Assembly: GCA_963778385.1 (NCBI GenBank)
Contig: CAVZUA010000021.1
Location: 25,290 to 89,289, forward strand
Length of the DNA stretch: 64,000 nt
DNA from: DATARH01 sp963778385
Lineage (GTDB): Bacteria > Pseudomonadota > Alphaproteobacteria > ATCC43930 > CGMCC-115725
Direction: 5' to 3'
The notes under the pieces were generated by a model, which was not told the DNA's origin, did not search any database, and was given only the letters and a program-made list of their open reading frames with translations. Positions 25,626-33,867 of the stretch are shown one piece after another. Both the position numbers and the translations under genes were made by a program. Every line of letters starts with the position of its first letter. The first letter of the stretch is position 1.

Positions 25626-26410
25626 GCGACCGGGTCCGCCGGCGCCGCCCGCCGCACCGCCGCGGGTTCGGGGACATCCTCGCCGATCACCGTCGGCAGG
25701 CGCTGGCGGCGACGCAGCCACATCACCCCGAAAAGGTCGCTGATCCCGACCCACAGCCGGTCGAACACACCGTATTTCGACACACCCCGCTCGCGCGGCC
25801 GGTGGTTGACTGGCAACGAGCGCACTACCCCGCCCTCGCGCAGCACCAGCGCCGGCAGAAAACGGTGGATATGGTCGAAATAGGGCAGGTCGAGAAACAA
25901 TGCGCGCGGGAATAGCTTCAGGCCGCAGCCGGTGTCGGGGGTGTCGTCGTGCAGCATGCGGCGACGAATCGCATTGGCGATTTTCGACGCGCGGCGCTTC
26001 GACCAGCTGTCCTGCCGGCGCGCGCGGTGGCCGGCGATCAGCAGCGGCGGCTCGGCGGGTGCGGCCGCCTCGCTGTATCCTTGGGCGATCTGCCACAGCG
26101 AGGGCAGATCGGCGGGGTCGTTCTGCCCGTCGCCGTCGAGCGTCGCGATCCACGCGGCGCGCGCGGCGCGCACGCCGCTGCGGATCGCCGCGCTCTGCCC
26201 GCAGCTTGCGGCATGCGTCACGATGCGCAGCCGCGGGTTCGTTGCGCGCAGCCGCGCTAGTTCGGCGGCGGTGCCGTCATCGCTGCCGTCGTCGACATAG
26301 ACGATCTCGTACGCGACGCCCCTGCCGTCGAGCGCCGCGCCGATCTCGGCGACGAGCGGCGCGATATTGCCGGCCTCGTTCTTGACCGGGATGACGATCG
26401 ACAGGTCCAT
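25622..26410 (-). CDS. Glycosyltransferase family 2 (DPM/DolP-mannose type)
   Basis: A 262-residue GT-A glycosyltransferase. MDLSIVIPVKNEAGNIAPLV starts the fold; IVYVDDGSDDGT near residue 38, TLDGDGQNDPADL near 90 (DxD-like metal site) and DTGCGLKLFPRALFLDLPYFDHIHRFLPALV near 155-190 match the dolichol-phosphate-mannose-synthase-like group, which moves a sugar to a lipid carrier. A basic VNHRPRERGVSKYG segment lies near 205. ATG 26410 is preferred; the longer frame begins only with TTG. It is the first gene of a two-gene leftward operon with TVP38. Confidence 0.88.
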   Translation of the reverse strand: MDLSIVIPVKNEAGNIAPLVAEIGAALDGRGVAYEIVYVDDGSDDGTAAELARLRATNPRLRIVTHAASCGQSAAIRSGVRAARAAWIATLDGDGQNDPADLPSLWQIAQGYSEAAAPAEPPLLIAGHRARRQDSWSKRRASKIANAIRRRMLHDDTPDTGCGLKLFPRALFLDLPYFDHIHRFLPALVLREGGVVRSLPVNHRPRERGVSKYGVFDRLWVGISDLFGVMWLRRRQRLPTVIGEDVPEPAAVRRAAPADPVA

Positions 26411-26441
26411 GCGATCAGTTGGAAGCTGCAAAGGCGTCCGT

Positions 26442-26554
26442 GCGTCCTTCGAGGCCTCGCTGGGCGAGGCACCTCAGGATGAGGTAGACCTTTAAAGACA
26501 TTAAGAACAACCCTCATCCTGAGGAGCCGGCAAAGCCGGCGTCTCGAAGGACGC
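26442..26554. repeat. Family A inverted-repeat pair
   Basis: Two 43-bp arms, GCGTCCTTCGAGG...CTCAGGATGAGG (26442-26484) and CCTCATCCTGAGGAGCC...TCTCGAAGGACGC (26512-26554), are inverted with respect to each other around an AT-richer middle (TAGACCTTTAAAGACATTAA). The same arm types occur at 1724 and 2009. Confidence 0.8.
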
Positions 26555-26576
26555 TAACGCCATCCAGTGGCAAATT

Positions 26577-27722
26577 TTAAGCCGTCGCTAGCGCCGCCTT
26601 GATGCTCTTGTGGAAATGCTGCAGTGCCGGCTCGTTGCGGCCGAAGGTGATCGCGTCCTGCGCGCCCGAGGCGAATCCCTTCTGCATGCCTTCGCAGGTC
26701 GGGAAATCCTCCATCTCGACCGTCGCCATCAGCAGGTCGAAGTTGCGGTCCCAATGCTCCTTGGCCTTGGGGTTGGTCACCGGCTCGGGGATGTAGAGCG
26801 AGACGTAGTTCACCATCTCGTCGACCGTGTCGCCGGGGAAGAAATGCCAGGTCTCGACGTGATCGCGCTGAAAGGTGAAGACCGTGTTGGGGAACAGCAC
26901 GCAGATGACGACCGTGTTGTCGAACACGTCCCACTGCTCTTCGGGGACGCCGCGCAGATCGTTGAAGGTTTTGCGCGCGGCGACCATCCGGTGGTTCGGG
27001 CCGAACGCGTCGAATGTGCATCGGTTGCTGTAGAACAGCGGGTCGACGGTCTCGGGGTGCAGATGCTGCAGGTGATAGGTCTCGCCGAACGTGTCGACGC
27101 CAAGCTTCCAGTTCATCTTGCGGCGCAGCACGCGGGTCTCGTAATGGTGGTAGGTGTCGAGCCCGTAGGCGGTCAAGTCGCCGCCCAGCCCGCCGAGCAT
27201 CCGGTCGACATCGATGCTGCCGTTGGGGTCGGGGCTGGCCCAGATCATCCCGTATTTCTCGACCATCGGCACCCGCGTCAACCCGTGTGTCGCACGCTCG
27301 GCGGCGGCGAAGGAAGCTTCGTCGGGCCGGGCGATCAGCGCGCCGTCGAGCCCGTAGCACCAACCGTGATACGGGCAGCGAAAATCGCGCTCGCCGCTGC
27401 CGCTGCCTTCGGCCACCCGCGCGCCGCGATGGCGGCAGACATTGAGAAAGCCGCCGAGCTTGCCGTCCTTGTCGCGCGCCAGCAGCAGCGGCACGCCGGC
27501 ATAGTCGTGCGTCATCCAGTCACCCGGATGGGGCAGCAGCGCCGACAGGCCGATATTGAACGCCCCCTTGCGGAAGAACCGCTCGCGCTCGATCGCAGCC
27601 TGCTTCTCGCACGTGTAGTCGGTGACGGGATTGCGATAGATGCCGTCGGCGAGCGCCGTGGTGCGCTTGTCGAGATAGGTGAACAGCTTGCGCGCCTCGA
27701 CGATCTGATCTTCCCGGCGCAT
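26577..27722 (-). CDS. Rieske aromatic ring-hydroxylating oxygenase, alpha subunit
   Basis: A 381-residue oxygenase. The Rieske [2Fe-2S] ligands are CRHRGARV near residue 92 and CPYHGWCYGLDG near 112; the mononuclear iron site is DTFGETYHLQHLHPE near 205-217. Start ATG 27722 has AGGAGG directly upstream; 25 earlier in-frame residues are discarded. No ferredoxin, reductase or beta subunit lies nearby, so electrons must come from elsewhere. The three MFS carriers upstream on the same strand may bring in its aromatic or quaternary-amine substrate. Confidence 0.88.
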   Translation of the reverse strand: MRREDQIVEARKLFTYLDKRTTALADGIYRNPVTDYTCEKQAAIERERFFRKGAFNIGLSALLPHPGDWMTHDYAGVPLLLARDKDGKLGGFLNVCRHRGARVAEGSGSGERDFRCPYHGWCYGLDGALIARPDEASFAAAERATHGLTRVPMVEKYGMIWASPDPNGSIDVDRMLGGLGGDLTAYGLDTYHHYETRVLRRKMNWKLGVDTFGETYHLQHLHPETVDPLFYSNRCTFDAFGPNHRMVAARKTFNDLRGVPEEQWDVFDNTVVICVLFPNTVFTFQRDHVETWHFFPGDTVDEMVNYVSLYIPEPVTNPKAKEHWDRNFDLLMATVEMEDFPTCEGMQKGFASGAQDAITFGRNEPALQHFHKSIKAALATA

Positions 27723-27838
27723 ACCCGCCTCCTGGTCGCCATCCTGTCGCCGCGACAAATACCAGAAACCGCCCGCGAGGTGCACCACCTTTGCCAACCC
27801 TCCGCATGATCAGTCGGAGCGATTTGCTGGCTCCGGTG

Positions 27839-27916
27839 CCGGCCCCCTCCCCAACCCTCCCCCGTGGCCACGGGGGAGGGAGATTTGCAGCGGGAGTTGC
27901 AAATGGGTGGGGGCCG
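27839..27916. mobile_element. 78-bp MITE-like element, copy 2 (inverted)
   Basis: Begins CCGGCCCCCTCCCCAACCCT, contains CCCCCGTGGCCACGGGGG and ends with GGTGGGGGCCG. It is the reverse complement, base for base apart from a few substitutions, of the element at 14489-14566. It lies between the Rieske gene and the MFS gene on the same strand. Confidence 0.75.
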
Positions 27917-27967
27917 CCGCGAACGCGGAGAGCCCGGCTTATGTTGATCGCAATTCTGGCGCCCCGC

Positions 27968-29401
27968 TCAGTCGCCGCCGGCGTTGCTCACAGTCGCGAG
28001 CGCCGGCTTCGGCCGGCGGCCGGAGATCGTGCTCTCCATCTGCTCTATCGAGACGCCCTTGGTCTCGACCGCGAAGAAGAGAAAGACGACGGCCGCCTGA
28101 CCGTACCAGAAGGCGAGGAACAGCAGAGCCGGGAAGATCGCGTCGAGCGTCGCCTTCGGGGTGACATAGTCGGAGGTGCCGATGACCAGCGCCAACCCCA
28201 GCGGCCCGATGATCTTGCCCAGATTGCCGACGCCGTAGCAGAAGCCCATGCCGCTGGCGCGCAGCCGCGCCGGCCACACCTCCGCCAGATACGGCCCGAT
28301 GATCGCGTAACTGGCATCGCCAAAGAAGCGCTGGACCATGATCAGCAGGAAGAACACCGAGACCGTCCCAATATAGACATCGTGCAGATAACCGGCGAGC
28401 GCCATCGAAACCGCACCGCCGGCACCGATCAGGAACCCCGACCAGCGCCGCCCGAACGCGTCCGACATCCACGAGGCAACCCCTCGCCCGACGATCCCGA
28501 GCAGGCCGACCCAGATCATCAGGAACGATGCGTCGGCCGGGGTGATCTTCAGCACCATCACGAACAACGCGGTGATCCACATCAGGATGCCGACGCCGCC
28601 AGTCTGGCTCAGCGCCACCGCACACGCGGTGAACATGCTGCGCGGGTAGCGGAACAATTCGATCCACGAGGTCCTCTCGATCGCGACCTCGGCGGCGAAG
28701 TTAGCCGGGAGCTCGATTTCCTTTGGCTCGCACTGCAAGGCCCAGGCGAGCGCCTTGCGCGCCTCGTCAACCCGCCCCACGCGCATCAGAAAGCGTGGCG
28801 ATTCCGGGATCCAGTAGCGGATCATCACCACCAACAGTGCCGGTGTCAGGCCGACCAGGAACAGGCCGCGCCAGCCGATCTTTGGCGCGAGGTAGGCGCC
28901 GCAGATCGCGCCAAGCACGTTGCCGGCGGGCAGCAACACGGTCGTCAGGCCGGCGACCCAGCCGCGCTTGTAGGTCGGTACGAATTCCTGCACCAGCGGG
29001 ATGTCGACCGCGATCAACCCGGCATTGCCGAAGCCGACAAAGAAGCGGAAGAACATCAGGAACAGCCAGCCCGGCACCCATCCCTCGGGACCGGGCGTGA
29101 AGTACATCACGCCGGTGGCGAACGCGACGTTGAGCGCGGTCAGGATGAATACCTTCCGGCGGCCGATCACGTCGCCCATCCAACCCCAGAATAGCGCGCC
29201 CGGAACCGCGCCCAAGCCCGCCGAGACCAGGATGATGGCGGATTGGCCATAGGTCAGGTGCCATTCCTTCAGGATGAAGGCCAGCACGTAGCCGATCAGG
29301 AAGAAATCGAAGAAATCGAGCATGTCGCCGACGCCGGCCGTGGCGATGATCTTCCACTGATTGCCGGTGAGCTTTTCCTGGCGCTCCAAGCGTTCGAGCA
29401 T
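27968..29401 (-). CDS. MFS transporter, tandem paralogue 1
   Basis: A 477-residue 12-TM carrier. ATG 29401 is chosen: AGGAGG precedes it and the resulting MLERLERQEKLTGNQWKI matches the starts of the two paralogues upstream. TM1 region DMLDFFDFFLIGYVLAFIL, motif A GWMGDVIGRRKVFIL near residue 72, RFFVGFGNAGLIAVDIPLVQEFVP near 115, PESPRFLMRVGRVDEARKALAWAL near 200, and ASWMSDAFGRRWSGFL near 305. The group resembles sugar-porter/aromatic-acid:H+ symporters. Its upstream region contains an AT-rich patch (29576-29600) suited to a promoter. Confidence 0.86.
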   Translation of the reverse strand: MLERLERQEKLTGNQWKIIATAGVGDMLDFFDFFLIGYVLAFILKEWHLTYGQSAIILVSAGLGAVPGALFWGWMGDVIGRRKVFILTALNVAFATGVMYFTPGPEGWVPGWLFLMFFRFFVGFGNAGLIAVDIPLVQEFVPTYKRGWVAGLTTVLLPAGNVLGAICGAYLAPKIGWRGLFLVGLTPALLVVMIRYWIPESPRFLMRVGRVDEARKALAWALQCEPKEIELPANFAAEVAIERTSWIELFRYPRSMFTACAVALSQTGGVGILMWITALFVMVLKITPADASFLMIWVGLLGIVGRGVASWMSDAFGRRWSGFLIGAGGAVSMALAGYLHDVYIGTVSVFFLLIMVQRFFGDASYAIIGPYLAEVWPARLRASGMGFCYGVGNLGKIIGPLGLALVIGTSDYVTPKATLDAIFPALLFLAFWYGQAAVVFLFFAVETKGVSIEQMESTISGRRPKPALATVSNAGGD

Positions 29402-29635
29402 TTTGCGGCCTCCTGCCGGTCGGCGGAGGACAAACGGCGGCGGCGCCCACGCGGCAGGGAAAGACGCGTTTCCGAAGCCTCGCAGGCGCGACCGCGGCGT
29501 ACCGCCTCGACCGACCCCGTCCCTGTTCAAAAGCGGGTGGATTCCCGCCGGTTTGTTCAGCCCTTCGATGAGGACTTACGTATAAGTATATCAGATATGC
29601 GAAAGCGTAAAGGGTCGGACAACCGGGTTTTACCC
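29402..29635. promoter_or_regulatory. Upstream region of MFS paralogue 1 with AT-rich patch
   Basis: The gap between two leftward carriers contains ACGTATAAGTATATCAGATA around 29577-29597, far richer in AT than its surroundings and with an ATATCTGATAT-type palindrome on the lower strand. It could be the promoter or a GntR/LysR-type operator. No gene is seen here. Confidence 0.35.
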
Positions 29636-29668
29636 AACGAAAAACGGCCGGCGTGAGGCCGGCCGTTT
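29636..29668 (-). terminator. Rho-independent terminator after MFS paralogue 2
   Basis: On the lower strand the stem ACGGCCGGC, loop CTCAC and stem GCCGGCCGT are followed by TTTTTCG. It lies about 20 bp beyond the stop of the carrier at 29688-31091 and separates it from paralogue 1. Confidence 0.75.
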
Positions 29669-29687
29669 GCCGTGGCAGCACGCTCGT

Positions 29688-31091
29688 CTATTCCGCCGGA
29701 GCTCTGATCGGCTGGGTCCCGGGGGCCGCCCCGCGGGTCATCTGCGCGTCGATCTCGTCGATCGTCCGGCCGCGCGTTTCCATGCCGATGAGCCAGAAGG
29801 CCAATGCGCCGAGCAGATACCAGGCGGCGAAATAGGTAAAGCCGGGCACCAGCGCGTTGAGCGTCGCGGCGGGCTTCACATAATTCGACGAGCCGGCGAT
29901 CCACGCTAGACCGGCCGGGCCGATGAATTTTCCGAGATTGCCGACGCCGTAGACAAAGCCCATGCCGCTGCCGCGCAGCCGGGCCGGCCACATCTCGCCC
30001 ATATAGGGGCCGACGATCGAATAATTGCCGCTGCCGAAAAAGTTCTGCGGCAGGATCATCAGGAAAAACAGCGAGACGCCGCCGACGAACACGCTGTGCA
30101 GATAGCCCGCCATGAACATGAAGAAGGCGGCGATGACGCAGGCAAAAATCCCCGACGCGCGGCGCCCCCAGGCATCCGAAATCCACGAGCAGAAGAAGCG
30201 GCCGACTATCGCCGACAGGCTGACCCACACCACCAGCTTCGACGCCTCGGGCGGGGTGATCCCAAGCACCATCACAAACAGCGTCACCTGCCACAACGAG
30301 AGGCCGACACCGCCGGTCTGGGTCAGACCGACCAGGCAGCCGGTGAAGATGCTGCGCGGGTATTTGAAGATCTCCAGCCACCTAGTGTGCTCGACCGGCG
30401 GCAAGCGCTCCGGCAAGGAGATTTTCGCCGGGTCGATCATCAGCGCCCAGGCCAGCGATTTGCGCGCCTCATCGACGCGCCCGCGGCGTAACAGCCAATG
30501 CGGCAATTCGGGGACAAAGGCACGGATATAGAGGCAGAGCAAAGCGGGCGCCAAGCCGAGCGCGACCATGCCGCGCCAGCCGATATAGGGCGCCGCGAAG
30601 GCACCCAGCAAGCCCGCCAGCAGACCGCCCGCCGGCAGCATCGTCGTCGTCAGTCCGGTGAACCAGCCGCGCTTATGCGCCGGCGAGAACTCCTGCATCA
30701 GCGTGATGTCGACCGAATAGAGGCCGGTCACCCCGAAGCCGACCAGGAAGCGGCAGGCGACGAGGTACATCCACGCACCTTCCGGCGTCAGCGCCATCGC
30801 CCCCGTGGCGATCGACACGTTGAGCACGGCCGTGACCAGAGCCGTCCGCCGCCCGACCTTGTCGGCCATCCAGCCATAGAGCAGCGAGCCGAACGGCGCG
30901 CTGACACCCGAAGCCAGCAGGATCGCGCCCGACTGCCCGTAGGTCAGGTGCCAATTCTTGACCACGAAAGCGAGCACGAAGCTGATGAGGTAGAAGTCGA
31001 AGAAATCGAGCATGTCGCCGAGCGTCGCGGCGCCGGCGATCTTCCATTGGTTTGCCGTCAGCTTTTGCTGTTTTTCCAGCAGATCGAGCAT
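29688..31091 (-). CDS. MFS transporter, tandem paralogue 2
   Basis: A 467-residue carrier of the same family as its neighbours. MLDLLEKQQKLTANQWKIAG starts it, with GGGAGGCCCATCGC upstream of ATG 31091. Motif A reads GWMADKVGRRTALV near residue 72; RFLVGFGVTGLYSVDITLMQEFSP near 112; PELPHWLLRRGRVDEARKSLAWALMIDP near 195; SWISDAWGRRASGI near 302; and METRGRTIDEIDAQ near the C-terminus. It has its own terminator, so the three paralogues are probably separate units rather than one operon. Confidence 0.86.
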   Translation of the reverse strand: MLDLLEKQQKLTANQWKIAGAATLGDMLDFFDFYLISFVLAFVVKNWHLTYGQSGAILLASGVSAPFGSLLYGWMADKVGRRTALVTAVLNVSIATGAMALTPEGAWMYLVACRFLVGFGVTGLYSVDITLMQEFSPAHKRGWFTGLTTTMLPAGGLLAGLLGAFAAPYIGWRGMVALGLAPALLCLYIRAFVPELPHWLLRRGRVDEARKSLAWALMIDPAKISLPERLPPVEHTRWLEIFKYPRSIFTGCLVGLTQTGGVGLSLWQVTLFVMVLGITPPEASKLVVWVSLSAIVGRFFCSWISDAWGRRASGIFACVIAAFFMFMAGYLHSVFVGGVSLFFLMILPQNFFGSGNYSIVGPYMGEMWPARLRGSGMGFVYGVGNLGKFIGPAGLAWIAGSSNYVKPAATLNALVPGFTYFAAWYLLGALAFWLIGMETRGRTIDEIDAQMTRGAAPGTQPIRAPAE

Positions 31092-31257
31092 GCGATGGGC
31101 CTCCCTGAGCCGCCGAAACTGGCAGCCGGGGGAGACGCGAGCCAGAAACTATCGGATTCTTATGGATTCATGATTTTTAGCATGCCGAAACGCCGATCAC
31201 CGGACCGGGAAGCTCCCGATCCGGCGATGACGACGTTGTTCCACTATTGTCGCGCGT

Positions 31258-32682
31258 TTACTGAGCGGCAGCTCCGGCGCGGGCGGTCGACCCAGCCGGC
31301 GCGCCGTCGAGCGCGTGGTCGATCTCCTCAAAGCTGCGGCCCTTGGTTTCCGGTCCAAAGACCAGGAAGCCGATGATGCCCAGGACGTACCAGGAGGCGA
31401 AGTAGATGAAGGCCGGCCCCAGCATCTTGAGATTGGGCGCCGCCGGCTTGATGATGTCGCCGGCACCCATGATGATCGCCAAGCCGAGCGGTCCCAACAC
31501 CTTGCCGCCGAGATTGCCGACGCCGTAACTCAAGCCCATGCCGCTGCTGCGCAGACGCGACGGCCAGATCTCGGTCATATAGGGACCGACCACCGTGTAG
31601 ATGGCGCTGCCGAAGAACCCCTGCGCGACGAGCAGCACATAGAAGAGCGACCAAGTACCGATGTAGACGTCGTAGACGTATCCCGCCGCGACGATCAGCA
31701 CCGCCGACATAAGGGCGTAGAGCGTGCCGGAGCCCCGCCGCCCCATCGGCTCGATCAGCGCGGTTACGCTGAACCGGCCGACAATCCCGGCGAGGTTGAC
31801 AAAGATCATCAAGAACGCCGCGTGCGCCGGGCTGACATTCAACACCACTACGAGCAGCGTCGCGCCCCACAGGCCCAGCGAGGCGCCACCTGTCTGCGTG
31901 AGGCCGGTCATGCAGCCGGCGGCGACCAGCCGCGGATACTTGAACAGCTCGATCCAGCGGGTCTTCTCGACGTTCGGCAACGCGGCCGGTAGCGCGATCT
32001 CGTTGGGATCGATCATCAGCGCCCAGGCCAAAGCCTTGCGCGCTTCTTCCATCCGGCCCATGCGCATGAGCCAGCGCGGCGATTCGGGCACCCAATAGCG
32101 GATCATGAACACCAGGACGAGCGGCGACAGGCCGACCAGGAACAGGCCGCGCCAGCCGATGACCGGCAGCAGCGTGGCGGCGATGATGCCGGCCAGGAGA
32201 CTGCCGGCAGGCAGCAGCGTCGTCACCAGCGCGCTGACCCAGCCACGCTTATGGCTGGGGATGAACTCCTGGACCAGCGGCAGGTCGATTGTAAAGATGC
32301 CGGCATTGCCGAGCCCGACAAAGACGCGGAAAAACACCAGGAACAGCCAACCCGGAACGATCGCGTTCGGTCCTGGCGTGAACACCATGATGCCGGTCGC
32401 CAGCGAGATCGTGACCGCCGACCAGATGAATACGGTGCGCCGGCCGATCTTGTCGCCGAGCCATCCCCAGACGAACGCGCCGGGCACCGCGCCGAGGCCG
32501 GACGCCAGCAGGATCGCGCCGCCCTGCCAATAGGTGAGCGACCATTCCTTGGTCAGCGCCGCGGTGACGTAGCCGATCAGAAAGAAATCGAAGAAATCCA
32601 GCAAATCGGCGACATTCGCCGTGCAGATCAGCTTCCATTGGTTGCTGGTCAGTTTGGTCTGCTGCTCCAGGCGTTCAATCAT
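31258..32682 (-). CDS. MFS transporter, tandem paralogue 3
   Basis: A 474-residue carrier. MIERLEQQTKLTSNQWKLIC follows GGGGAGGACGC. Shared landmarks: DLLDFFDFFLIGYVTAAL in TM1, GWLGDKIGRRTVFI near residue 72, RVFVGLGNAGIFTIDLPLVQEFIPSHKRGWVSAL near 115-145, PESPRWLMRMGRMEEARKALAWALMIDP near 198, PETKGRSFEEIDHAL at the end. The cytoplasmic loop position that usually has a charged R/K in the second-half motif A is altered (TALIEPMGRRGSGT near 305). Closest of the three to paralogue 1. Confidence 0.86.
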   Translation of the reverse strand: MIERLEQQTKLTSNQWKLICTANVADLLDFFDFFLIGYVTAALTKEWSLTYWQGGAILLASGLGAVPGAFVWGWLGDKIGRRTVFIWSAVTISLATGIMVFTPGPNAIVPGWLFLVFFRVFVGLGNAGIFTIDLPLVQEFIPSHKRGWVSALVTTLLPAGSLLAGIIAATLLPVIGWRGLFLVGLSPLVLVFMIRYWVPESPRWLMRMGRMEEARKALAWALMIDPNEIALPAALPNVEKTRWIELFKYPRLVAAGCMTGLTQTGGASLGLWGATLLVVVLNVSPAHAAFLMIFVNLAGIVGRFSVTALIEPMGRRGSGTLYALMSAVLIVAAGYVYDVYIGTWSLFYVLLVAQGFFGSAIYTVVGPYMTEIWPSRLRSSGMGLSYGVGNLGGKVLGPLGLAIIMGAGDIIKPAAPNLKMLGPAFIYFASWYVLGIIGFLVFGPETKGRSFEEIDHALDGAPAGSTARAGAAAQ

Positions 32683-32972
32683 GCGTCCTCCCCTTCGTCG
32701 ACCGGTTCCGGTGACGACAGGCAGGCACGTGCAAGGCGACTCTACGGGAGCAACGGCGGCGAAACGATGTTGAACCGACCTTTGGTGAAGCCTCGCAATG
32801 TGCGTACCCGCCTATCCGCCGGGCCGATCGCTCTCCTGTTCCATGCCATGATGCGGATTGACGCCGCCTTCTGACTATCCCCGCTTCAGCGAGGTTCGGA
32901 TACTTGATGAAAATATCTCATAAACCAAAGGCCGCCTAGCGGTTTGCTTAAGCGAAACCGTCATAAACGAAA
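32683..32972. other. Upstream region of MFS paralogue 3
   Basis: This gap holds no gene. An AT-richer part (GATGAAAATATCTCATAAAC near 32906-32925) may contain the promoter for the leftward carrier. Confidence 0.4.
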
Positions 32973-33002
32973 TCGGCCGGGCTCTTGCCAGAGCCCGGCC
33001 GA
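32973..33002 (-). terminator. Terminator after the BI-1 gene
   Basis: TCGGCCGGGCTC, a TTGCCA loop and GAGCCCGGCCGA form a perfect 12-bp stem. Read on the lower strand it follows the stop of the Bax-inhibitor gene and is followed by TTTCGTTTATG. Confidence 0.75.
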
Positions 33003-33031
33003 CCGCGTGTCGCTTGAGACTGTCGGGACGC

Positions 33032-33748
33032 CTAGTCGCGGCGCACGCCGAGCAGCTGGATCAGCATCATGAACAGATTGACGAAGTCGAGGTAGAGCCG
33101 CAGCGCGCCCATGATCGCGGTCTTGGTGGCGACCTCGTGTCCGGCGCCTTCGTAATAGGTCTCCTTGATCGTCTGCGTGTCGTAGGCGGTCAGGCCGGTG
33201 AACACCAGGACGCCGATCACCGAGATCGCGAACTGCAGCGCGGTCGAGCCGATGAAGATGTTGACCACCGAGGCGATGACGATGCCGATCAGCCCCATGA
33301 ACAGGAAGGAGCCGAGCTGCGACAGATCGCGCTTCGTCGTGTAGCCGTAAAGGCTCATCGCCGCGAAGGTCCCGGCGGTGATGAAGAAAACCCGCGCCAC
33401 GCTCGCCCCGGTAAAGACCAGGAAGACCGATGCCAGCGAGATGCCCATCAACCCGGCGTATGCCCAGAAGATCGCCTGTGCAGCGGCGGCAGAAAGCTTG
33501 TTGATGCCGAACGACAGCAGCATCACGAGGCCGAGCGGCGCCAGCATCACCACGTAGATCAGCGGCGTGCGGGCGATCGACATGTACATGCCGCTATTGG
33601 CGAACACATAGGCGACGATGCCGGTGAGAGCGAGCGCCGAAGCCATGTAGTTGTAGATACGCAGCATGTAATCGCGCAGGCCGACATCGATGTCGACTTG
33701 CGTTGCCGCGGACCGATCGGTCCAGCGGGGCTGCGAGCCATAGGCCAT
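33032..33748 (-). CDS. Bax inhibitor-1/YccA family membrane protein
   Basis: A 238-residue protein with seven predicted membrane segments, the LFG/BI-1 fold; homologues act as pH-sensitive calcium leak channels or as FtsH partners. Seen: VDIDVGLRDYMLRIYNYMASALALTGIVAYVFANS near residues 17-52, RVFFITAGTFAAMSLYGYTTKRDLS near 118, FTGLTAYDTQTIKETY near 180 (the conserved Asp of the last helices) and ALRLYLDFVNLFMMLIQLLG at the end. ATG 33748 has CCTGGAGGCTTCT upstream; ten earlier in-frame residues are dropped. Confidence 0.92.
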   Translation of the reverse strand: MAYGSQPRWTDRSAATQVDIDVGLRDYMLRIYNYMASALALTGIVAYVFANSGMYMSIARTPLIYVVMLAPLGLVMLLSFGINKLSAAAAQAIFWAYAGLMGISLASVFLVFTGASVARVFFITAGTFAAMSLYGYTTKRDLSQLGSFLFMGLIGIVIASVVNIFIGSTALQFAISVIGVLVFTGLTAYDTQTIKETYYEGAGHEVATKTAIMGALRLYLDFVNLFMMLIQLLGVRRD

Positions 33749-33867
33749 AGAAGCCTCCAGGAAAGTGCGAGGACCCACTCCTCACCGCTGCCAATATGGC
33801 ACAATCCGTAGGGTTTTCAAGCAAAGCGCGGAGGCCCGTGGAACCGCGCCGAATTAAATCGTTGTCA

